In this document: one piece after another, positions 1 through 3,727 of the stretch
Position numbering within the stretch: the first letter of the stretch is position 1
Layout of the letters: each line of letters begins with the position of its first letter
Source: JBAYJS01 sp041664985
Lineage (GTDB): Bacteria > Patescibacteriota > Patescibacteriia > Buchananbacterales > UBA6539
Assembly: GCA_041664985.1 (NCBI GenBank)
Contig: JBAYJS010000057.1
Coordinates: forward strand, 1 to 5,741
Length of the DNA stretch: 5,741 bases
Direction: 5' to 3'
Translations under genes and position numbers: made by a program
The notes under the pieces: model-generated
What the model saw: only the letters and a program-made list of their open reading frames with translations
Told to the model about the DNA's origin: nothing
Databases searched by the model: none

Positions 1-2
1 CT

Positions 3-245
3 AAAATCAGTGAACGCCATCGCCATCGCTATGAATTCAATAATGACTATCGGGAGAAACTGACCAAAAACGGTTTGGTTTTAGCCGGGCTTTCACCGGA
101 TAAAAAATTAGTCGAAATTATTGAAGTGAAAAACCATCCATTTTTTGTTGGCACGCAATTTCATCCAGAGCTTAAGTCTCGGCCGTTGTATCCGCATCCG
201 TTGTTTAAAGCCTTAGTAGCGGCGGCAGTGAAGAAACAAAAATAA
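3..245 (+). CDS. pyrG: CTP synthase, C-terminal end (5' truncated by window edge)
   Basis: This is the last 80 codons of CTP synthase, which aminates UTP to CTP using ammonia released from glutamine. Only the end of the class I glutamine amidotransferase domain is present. Visible residues 4-14 read ERHRHRYEFNN, the substrate-loop signature of PyrG. The FHPE motif holds the His and Glu of the Cys-His-Glu triad (His at visible residue 54, Glu at 56). The tail (RPLYPHPLFKALVAAA) is also typical of the family. The catalytic Cys and the synthetase domain lie upstream of the window. The gene ends in TAA, and no strong U-rich terminator follows, only the two GC-rich hairpins at 260-312. The family assignment is secure; nothing can be said about its promoter. 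Confidence 0.95.
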   Translation, partial: KISERHRHRYEFNNDYREKLTKNGLVLAGLSPDKKLVEIIEVKNHPFFVGTQFHPELKSRPLYPHPLFKALVAAAVKKQK

Positions 246-259
246 GTGACAAATTGATA

Positions 260-312
260 GGCGAGGCTTCCATGCCTCGCCCTAAACCAGCCGAGGCGGG
301 GACGCCTCGGCT
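260..312. repeat. Two tandem GC-rich palindromic hairpins after pyrG
   Basis: Two perfect inverted repeats lie back to back. The first has arms GGCGAGGC (260-267) and GCCTCGCC (274-281) with a 6-base loop. The second has arms AGCCGAGGCG (289-298) and CGCCTCGGCT (303-312) with a 4-base loop. Both share a GAGGC/GCCTC core in AT-rich surroundings, which looks like a REP-like interspersed palindrome family. Only three T residues follow the second hairpin, so it would be a poor intrinsic terminator, though it could protect the 3' end of the pyrG mRNA. No coding gene is evident between this repeat and the terminator at 443. Confidence 0.75.
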
Positions 313-442
313 TTAAGTATGACGTTTAGCTCAATGAAGATTTTTGGTCATCTTGGTTGGGTTATTCCTAATCATAATCGTGTTATTTTATAATCTGATA
401 AGTAAAATTCTAGCAACATTAAAACCTACAGCCTTGGAAAAT

Positions 443-475
443 AAAAAAAGACCCGTGGAAATATTTTCACGGGTC
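443..475 (-). terminator. Intrinsic terminator of the 492-1205 gene
   Basis: On the minus strand an 8-bp stem (GACCCGTG with CACGGGTC, 450-475) is followed by seven U residues (443-449 on the complement). It begins 17 bases after the TAG stop of the hypothetical gene, so it closes that transcript. The loop contains A and T runs that can extend the stem. Confidence 0.88.
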
Positions 476-491
476 GTTGTGTTTTAGGCTA

Positions 492-1205
492 CTATTTGAG
501 CCGGATGGTCATGTTGAGCAGGAAGGCATCGGGATTGGTATTGATTTCGATCATGCACTCGAATGCGACATCTTCCTCCTCGATGTTCGGGAGCAGCTCG
601 TGGACGAGATGGTAGAACTTGCCGGCGTACATTAGGCGTCGGAAAAGTTCATCCTTGCCGGGGCAGGAAAGCCGGTCCCAGGCTTTGGCGACTTTCTCAA
701 TGGCGGGCAGACACTCCTGCCAGTCTTTGAGCAGATCTCGCAAATGCGGTTGCCGGCCCGAGGCTTTGGCTCTGGCCAAGCTTGCCTCGATGCCGGTTTC
801 AGGGTCAATCCAGCGGGAGTAAAGGACTCCCATTACCCATTCGGCCACATCCGGCTTTTTCAGAAGCGCTTCGGCTTCGCGGCGGGCGTCGCGCTGGATA
901 TCGGCATCCTCTTCGGGATCGACTGCCATAATCACGAGGCGTTGGCAATTATGCCCATTGCGCAGCAGTTCCATCTGCTTCCGGATTTGGTCAACCGTGG
1001 CCTCCCGCATTGTCATCGTCGGACAATCCTGGAACATCGTTTCTATTTGCGGAGTACTTTGAGGCATTAGCCATTTTTTGCCCCGGTGCATCACCCAGAA
1101 GGGGGATTTTGGCGGTTTGCCTTTCTCGGCCAAAACGGCAGTATCGGCCGAGATGACAGCACTAAAGAGCGTACCGTCTGGTGGTTGTTTTGGTGGATTT
1201 TTCAT
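492..1205 (-). CDS. Hypothetical protein, 237 aa, GC-rich accessory gene
   Basis: I do not recognise this family. The protein looks soluble: there is no signal peptide or membrane segment. The N-terminus is Pro/Lys-rich (KNPPKQPPDG, residues 2-11), followed by a Trp-containing stretch (residues 37-46). Charged segments likely to be helical run from about 66 to 200, and the C-terminus is more hydrophobic. It has four Cys residues (61, 87, 165, 181) plus Cys217, in no recognised metal-binding pattern. Two longer starts exist in frame (TTG at 1259, ATG at 1256), but neither has an SD. The ATG at 1205 follows AGAGGAG with a 9-base gap, so I chose it. The gene is a complete unit with its own promoter and terminator. 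Its base composition is much richer in GC than its neighbours (38 of 60 bases at 661-720), suggesting acquisition or a different selective history. Plus-strand frames over this region lack comparable signals. Confidence 0.75.
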   Translation of the reverse strand: MKNPPKQPPDGTLFSAVISADTAVLAEKGKPPKSPFWVMHRGKKWLMPQSTPQIETMFQDCPTMTMREATVDQIRKQMELLRNGHNCQRLVIMAVDPEEDADIQRDARREAEALLKKPDVAEWVMGVLYSRWIDPETGIEASLARAKASGRQPHLRDLLKDWQECLPAIEKVAKAWDRLSCPGKDELFRRLMYAGKFYHLVHELLPNIEEEDVAFECMIEINTNPDAFLLNMTIRLK

Positions 1206-1214
1206 CCTCTCATT

Positions 1215-1221
1215 CTCCTCT
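1215..1221 (-). promoter_or_regulatory. Shine-Dalgarno that sets the start of the hypothetical gene
   Basis: On the minus strand AGAGGAG ends 9 bases before the ATG at 1205. It is the only SD-like sequence near any of the three candidate starts (1259, 1256, 1205), and it is the reason for preferring the shortest protein. Confidence 0.7.
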
Positions 1222-1281
1222 AATCTGCGGTTTTGTTCCGTTTTATTCCTTTGCATCAATACACTGACGGTTTAACCCTAA

Positions 1282-1310
1282 ATCCTATCATTTTTTTGCG
1301 TAATTGTCAA
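1282..1310 (-). promoter_or_regulatory. Sigma70-type promoter of the hypothetical gene
   Basis: On the minus strand a perfect -35 TTGACA (1310-1305) is separated by 17 bases from TAGGAT (1287-1282, 4 of 6 matches to TATAAT). A TGA just before it forms an extended -10 (TGn). Transcription would start near 1275, giving a leader of about 70 bases to the ATG at 1205. Confidence 0.7.
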
Positions 1311-1342
1311 TCAACATATTGTCTTTTGTTAAATTTTTAAAT

Positions 1343-1375
1343 AAAAAAATAGAGGTGGACGTAAGTCACCTCTAT
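1343..1375 (-). terminator. Intrinsic terminator of the small membrane-protein operon
   Basis: On the minus strand a perfect 9-bp stem (ATAGAGGTG at 1349-1357 with CACCTCTAT at 1367-1375) runs into a U tract (1343-1349 on the complement). It starts 4 bases beyond the TAA stop of the 30-codon gene, which supports that tiny ORF as the true end of a transcript. Confidence 0.88.
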
Positions 1376-1379
1376 GAGA

Positions 1380-1472
1380 TTACCAGCGGGGCTTATTTTT
1401 CGGGTTAATGGCAAAATAGCCAAGAACCAAGATCAAAACCCCTAGAATTAGAAAGGGCAGCCAAGGAGGCAT
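1380..1472 (-). CDS. Very small single-span membrane protein, 30 aa
   Basis: This short ORF encodes 30 residues. It begins MPPWLPFL, has one hydrophobic helix at about residues 5-22 (rich in Leu, Ile, Val), and ends in a polar basic tail (NPKNKPRW). By the positive-inside rule the C-terminus should face the cytoplasm. Three points support it. A GAGGTG Shine-Dalgarno lies 6 bases before the ATG. That SD overlaps the TGA stop of the upstream 85-codon gene, so translation may be coupled. A strong terminator follows the stop by 4 bases. The gap to the upstream gene is only 10 bases, so the two are probably co-transcribed and may act together. The function is unknown; it resembles small membrane subunits or stress peptides only in general form. 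Confidence 0.62.
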   Translation of the reverse strand: MPPWLPFLILGVLILVLGYFAINPKNKPRW

Positions 1473-1482
1473 GTTTTGCACC

Positions 1483-1740
1483 TCACGGGTTGTGTTTAGG
1501 CTGGCAAGCGGTCACGGCGCTGCCAAAGCCAAATACGAAGACAAATGTGATAGCAGCCAGGACATTGCCGATAAATTGCCAAATCAGGGAAATCGGCAGT
1601 ATTGCCGCCAGTCCAATCCGGAAAATCAGTGGTGGTTTGAGGGCTTTGTCGCGCATGCCAACTAAAAAGATGTAGGCAATAGCGCTTAAAACCAAAACCA
1701 GGCAAAACAGCAGAGCGACAATTACTATGAGCAACCGCAT
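1483..1740 (-). CDS. Small hydrophobic membrane protein, 85 aa, unknown function
   Basis: The protein is nearly all hydrophobic. TM1 spans about residues 3-27. A short cytosolic-looking loop (MRDKALKPP, 29-37) follows. A second long hydrophobic stretch (about 38-79) is enough for one or two helices, and the tail is short and polar. One Cys sits in TM1 and one near the end (79). I do not recognise the family. The ATG at 1740 has an excellent SD, GGAGGG, with 7 bases between. Other reading frames across this DNA give polar, Cys- and Trp-rich products without such signals and look like shadows. The gene lies downstream of rpmA on the same strand, beyond a terminator hairpin. No convincing promoter was found in the 86-base gap, so it may depend on read-through from rpmA. 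It is followed at once by the 30-codon gene. Confidence 0.7.
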   Translation of the reverse strand: MRLLIVIVALLFCLVLVLSAIAYIFLVGMRDKALKPPLIFRIGLAAILPISLIWQFIGNVLAAITFVFVFGFGSAVTACQPKHNP

Positions 1741-1770
1741 CGTGTTTCCCTCCGGGTTGATTTACCAAAC

Positions 1771-1821
1771 AAAAAACCAGATGTTGGCTTAATCAGAGAT
1801 TAATTGAACAAACATCCGGTT
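1771..1821 (-). terminator. Terminator after rpmA (could act in both directions)
   Basis: Arms AACCAGATGTT (1775-1785) and AACATCCGGTT (1811-1821) form an 11-bp stem with one mismatch. A nested hairpin, TTAATC-AGA-GATTAA (1789-1803), lies inside the loop. On the minus strand it begins 5 bases after the rpmA stop and ends in a U-rich tract. A/T runs on both sides could make it bidirectional. The large loop may allow partial read-through into the 85-codon gene. Confidence 0.7.
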
Positions 1822-1826
1822 TTTTG

Positions 1827-2111
1827 TTATTTTTTGACAGGGATAACGTTAACAAACTTTACCCATTCCAGTGAACCATTGAATTTTTTCATTTTTTTCC
1901 GGCTGAATTTAACTACACCGGAAGCCAGGGCAAACAAAGTATCATCGCCGCCTCTTTTTACATTTTGGCCGGCTCTGATTTTACTGCCGCGTTGTCTGAT
2001 TAAAATACTACCGGTTTTGGCAATTTCTCCGGCATATAATTTAGTTCCTAAGCGTTTTGATTGGGAATCGCGACCCAGACTAGTAGAGCCACCTGCTTTT
2101 TTATGAGCCAT
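1827..2111 (-). CDS. rpmA: 50S ribosomal protein bL27
   Basis: This is bL27 of the large ribosomal subunit; its N-terminal tail reaches towards the peptidyl-transferase centre. The signature start MAHKKAGGST and the segments GRDSQSKRLG (13-22), IRQRGSKIRAG (38-48) and DDTLFALASGVVKF (56-69) match the family closely. At 94 residues it is slightly longer than the 85 of E. coli, owing to a basic C-terminal extension (KKMKKFNGS onward). The mature-type N-terminus begins directly at Met, so the cleavable leader found in Firmicutes bL27 is absent. There is no Shine-Dalgarno before the ATG; the leader is AT-rich. Its usual partner rplU is not upstream, because a promoter and a divergent gene occupy that side. 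Transcription is probably ended by the hairpin at 1771-1821. Confidence 0.97.
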   Translation of the reverse strand: MAHKKAGGSTSLGRDSQSKRLGTKLYAGEIAKTGSILIRQRGSKIRAGQNVKRGGDDTLFALASGVVKFSRKKMKKFNGSLEWVKFVNVIPVKK

Positions 2112-2156
2112 ATTTTAGTCTAAATAGTTATTTTTTAAATTTTTAGATATGAGAGT

Positions 2157-2185
2157 AGTATAAATGATTATGATTAGATTGTCAA
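2157..2185 (-). promoter_or_regulatory. Strong promoter of rpmA
   Basis: On the minus strand TTGACA (2185-2180, 6 of 6) is followed after exactly 17 bases by TATACT (2162-2157, 5 of 6). The start would be near 2150, giving a leader of about 38 bases without an SD. Its -35 box lies on the same base pairs as the -35 of the divergent plus-strand promoter. Confidence 0.8.
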
Positions 2186-2207
2186 GAACGACTATTTATT
2201 GTATAAT
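2179..2207 (+). promoter_or_regulatory. Promoter of the lipoprotein gene
   Basis: TTGTCA (2179-2184, 5 of 6) is followed after 17 bases by TATAAT (2202-2207, 6 of 6). The expected start, 6-8 bases past the -10, falls at about 2213-2215, two to four bases before the ATG at 2217. The transcript should therefore be leaderless or nearly so. Confidence 0.78.
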
Positions 2208-2216
2208 GGTAAGCGT

Positions 2217-3050
2217 ATGAAATTTAGACATTTTTTCTTAATTTTCGCAGTTTTTGCGGTTTTAACCGGTTGTCAGCCGAAAGCTTTGGTTAGGGTAGAT
2301 AATGTAAATCAAGCCAAACCAATCAATCAAAATCAGTCAGAAAAACCGGCAGTTATTGAAAATACCACCACGCCTAATGCAGTTAAAACTCCGGTGGTAG
2401 AAACGTCCACGCCAACAGTTACTAAACCAAAAACTACAGATAATCCCGAGGTAGTAATACCTAAATTTTTGGATTACCCGGTAGCTTTTGCCACTCAGGC
2501 GCCATATACCAATTGGGATGCGTTACACGAAGAAGCCTGCGAGGAAGCGGCAATGACTATGGCCGAAAAGTATTTTAAAAAAGAATCGCTCAGTGCTCAT
2601 GTCATGGAGCAATCAATTTTGAATTTAGTTAAATGGGAAGAGGCGCATGGTTATAAAGTTGATTTGACCGCCGACGAAGCAACAGAGATTTTAAAAACTT
2701 ATTTTGGTCTTAAAGCGGTGGTGGTTGATGATGTCTCGGTTAATCGAATCAAGCAAGAGTTGATTGCTAAAAAATTGATTATTATTCCGGCCGCCGGCCG
2801 GCAGCTTGGTAATCCTAATTTTAAACAGCCCGGACCAATTTATCATATGTTGATACTTCGCGGTTATGATGACAATAAGGGCGAATTTATTACTAATGAT
2901 CCTGGCACCAGAAAAGGGGAAGGCTATCGTTATCGATATCAAGTTTTAATTGATGCAATTCACGATTGGCCGGCGGCTTTGGCTTTGGACGGCATGGCTG
3001 ATGAAGAAATTGAAACCGGCAGGAAAGTAATGATTGTTGTTAATTTATAA
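2217..3050 (+). CDS. Lipoprotein with C39-like cysteine peptidase domain
   Basis: A 277-residue exported lipoprotein. Residues 1-19 form a lipoprotein signal: basic KFRH, a hydrophobic core, then lipobox LTGC with Cys19 as the lipidated residue. Residues 20-80 are a low-complexity Thr/Pro/Asn/Lys linker that would hold the domain away from the membrane. Residues about 83-277 match the C39-like peptidase fold (Peptidase_C39_2 type). Gln94 in ATQAPYTNW is the likely oxyanion-hole residue, Cys108 in HEEACEEAA the nucleophile, His210 in IYHMLILRGYDD the catalytic base, and Asp228 in TNDPG the third member. The triad looks complete, so it may be active on extracellular peptides or peptidoglycan-linked substrates; the substrate is unknown. 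The in-frame TTG at 2199 overlaps the -10 box and cannot be on the mRNA, so the ATG at 2217 is the start. There is no SD. A terminator follows. Confidence 0.85.
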   Translation: MKFRHFFLIFAVFAVLTGCQPKALVRVDNVNQAKPINQNQSEKPAVIENTTTPNAVKTPVVETSTPTVTKPKTTDNPEVVIPKFLDYPVAFATQAPYTNWDALHEEACEEAAMTMAEKYFKKESLSAHVMEQSILNLVKWEEAHGYKVDLTADEATEILKTYFGLKAVVVDDVSVNRIKQELIAKKLIIIPAAGRQLGNPNFKQPGPIYHMLILRGYDDNKGEFITNDPGTRKGEGYRYRYQVLIDAIHDWPAALALDGMADEEIETGRKVMIVVNL

Positions 3051-3074
3051 AAATAGTTTAAGCGGGTATTTTTT

Positions 3075-3096
3075 AGGACTTGACAAGTCTTTTTTT
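3075..3096 (+). terminator. Intrinsic terminator of the lipoprotein gene
   Basis: AGGACTT (3075-3081) pairs with AAGTCTT (3085-3091), including one G-U pair, around a 3-base loop. It runs into a T tract ending at 3096. It lies 25 bases after the TAA stop and separates this transcript from the Fe-S operon. The stem is short, so termination may be partial. Confidence 0.7.
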
Positions 3097-3107
3097 AATT
3101 GCTAAAG

Positions 3108-3140
3108 TGTTAATACCAACCATTTTAGTTGGTATTAACA
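3108..3140. promoter_or_regulatory. Palindromic operator, probable Rrf2/IscR-type binding site
   Basis: A perfect 13-bp inverted repeat (TGTTAATACCAAC at 3108-3120, GTTGGTATTAACA at 3128-3140) flanks a 7-base centre. It lies upstream of the Rrf2-family gene. The outer ATA...TAT and A/T-rich centre resemble the E. coli IscR type 1 box, but each half is one base shorter and the GAC core is changed. A further half-site-like TTAATACC lies at 3142-3149. It overlaps the candidate promoters, as a repressor site would. The link to this regulator is inferred from position. Confidence 0.75.
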
Positions 3141-3158
3141 ATTAATACCTAATATACT
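3129..3158 (+). promoter_or_regulatory. Candidate promoter of the Fe-S cluster operon
   Basis: TTGGTA (3129-3134, 4 of 6), an 18-base spacer and TATACT (3153-3158, 5 of 6) would start RNA near 3165. The -35 lies inside the right arm of the operator. A second possibility is TTGACA (3080-3085, 6 of 6), 17 bases, TAAAGT (3103-3108, 4 of 6), whose -35 is inside the preceding terminator. In both cases the palindrome would block polymerase. Confidence 0.5.
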
Positions 3159-3166
3159 ATGACTGC

Positions 3167-3217
3167 GCCTGTTGCTGCTAATTGCAGCTAGGCTATAGGG
3201 CAGGCAAGTGTCTGCCC
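3167..3217 (+). repeat. Two hairpins in the leader of the Rrf2 gene, one REP-like
   Basis: The first hairpin pairs GCCT and GCTGC (3167-3178) with GCAGC and AGGC (3184-3193) across a small internal loop. The second is GGGCAGGC (3198-3205), loop AAGT, GTCTGCCC (3210-3217), with one G-U pair. The second resembles the GC-rich palindromes after pyrG in having a GGC-rich 8-bp stem and short loop in AT-rich DNA. If transcription begins near 3165, both lie in the 5' leader and end about 20 bases before the ATG, so they may affect mRNA stability or translation. Confidence 0.6.
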
Positions 3218-3237
3218 CTAAGCCGCTAATTACTTGT

Positions 3238-3639
3238 ATGAAATTTTCCACCAGATCATCTTACGGCTTGCGAGCGATTATTTATCTAGCTAAAAATTAT
3301 CAAAAAGAGCCGATGTCTTTAGCCAAAATCGCCCGCGAGGAAAAAATCTCTTTGGCTTATTTGGAGCGTCTTTTTTCTCGTTTAAAAAGCGCCGGTTTGG
3401 TGATTAGTTCCAAGGGAACGGCTGGTGGTTACCAATTAGCCAAAAGCCCCTCTGAAATCACAATTTTTAGCGTTATAGAGGCTCTGGAGGGCAAGATATC
3501 GGTTTTTCATTGCCTGAATTCCCAGGGCGAGGTTTTCTGTGGCCAAAAAGGCTGTCCATCAGTCAAAGTCTACCAAAAAGTCCAAAATGCAATTTCTAAA
3601 AGCTTGCAATCAATGACACTTAAAGATTTAATAAAATAA
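3238..3639 (+). CDS. iscR: Rrf2/IscR-type Fe-S-sensing transcriptional regulator
   Basis: A 133-residue winged-helix regulator of the Rrf2 family. The start MKFSTRSSYGLRAIIYLA is the classic family N-terminus. The recognition-helix and wing region follows: ISLAYLERLFSRLKSAGLV (37-55), then SSKGTAGGYQLAKSP (57-71). Cys92, Cys101 and Cys106 sit where IscR carries its [2Fe-2S] ligands, but the spacing is C-x8-C-x4-C, whereas E. coli IscR has C-x5-C-x5-C. It should sense cluster status and repress its own operon through the palindrome at 3108-3140; that function is inferred. A GTG at 3208 is in frame, but it lies inside the leader hairpin and adds ten residues ahead of the conserved start, so the ATG at 3238 is chosen. 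There is no SD. It is first in the order regulator, iscU, nfu, iscS. The exact effector (cluster, iron, cysteine or redox) is uncertain. Confidence 0.88.
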   Translation: MKFSTRSSYGLRAIIYLAKNYQKEPMSLAKIAREEKISLAYLERLFSRLKSAGLVISSKGTAGGYQLAKSPSEITIFSVIEALEGKISVFHCLNSQGEVFCGQKGCPSVKVYQKVQNAISKSLQSMTLKDLIK

Positions 3640-3651
3640 GTGAATCGAAAG

Positions 3652-3710
3652 ATTAAGTTAACCAAGAGATCGGTAATAAAAAGATCTCTTAGTCACTAGG
3701 TTTACTTGAT
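3652..3710 (+). promoter_or_regulatory. Structured RNA element between iscR and iscU
   Basis: A 12-base arm (3652-3663) pairs with 3699-3710, with one T-T mismatch and one G-U pair. It is continuous with a perfect 8-bp stem, AAGAGATC (3664-3671) with GATCTCTT (3683-3690). An 8-base bulge is left on the 3' side and an 11-base A-rich loop at the tip. No U tract follows, so it is not an ordinary terminator. It fills most of the 88-base gap between the genes and ends 17 bases before the iscU ATG. It could protect or cleave the mRNA, or tune expression of iscU relative to the regulator. Confidence 0.55.
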
Positions 3711-3727
3711 TAACTCAATTTTATTCT

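Noticed and set aside
1206..1259. Longer N-terminus for the hypothetical gene (TTG 1259 or ATG 1256)
   Set aside because: Neither start has an SD, and the extra residues are low-complexity and highly charged. They read through the SD that precedes ATG 1205. Still possible, since the inferred transcript begins near 1275.
619..1275. Plus-strand ORFs opposite the hypothetical gene
   Set aside because: Several overlapping plus-strand frames exist because the gene is GC-rich, but they lack SDs and family motifs, and the promoter and terminators all point to the minus strand.
1483..1485. TGA read as an amino acid (alternative code)
   Set aside because: TGA ends the 85-codon gene sensibly, with the next SD overlapping it, and none of the recognised genes contains an in-frame TGA.
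1471..1768. Other ORFs over the 85-codon gene on both strands
   Set aside because: They have no SD, and their products are polar mixtures rich in Cys, Trp and Arg. The chosen frame has a strong SD and coherent membrane helices.
1804..2106. Plus-strand ORF of 100 codons opposite rpmA
   Set aside because: It is the antisense shadow of an unmistakable bL27 gene and includes the terminator arm.
2199..2216. TTG start adding six residues to the lipoprotein
   Set aside because: The codons overlap the TATAAT box, so they would not be in the mRNA, and they would disturb the signal peptide start.
3208..3237. GTG start adding ten residues to the Rrf2 regulator
   Set aside because: It lies inside the leader hairpin, and the family N-terminus begins exactly at the ATG at 3238.
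3698..3727. Separate promoter for iscU
   Set aside because: The best pair of hexamers is poor, with a 15-base spacer, and would start transcription inside the coding region.
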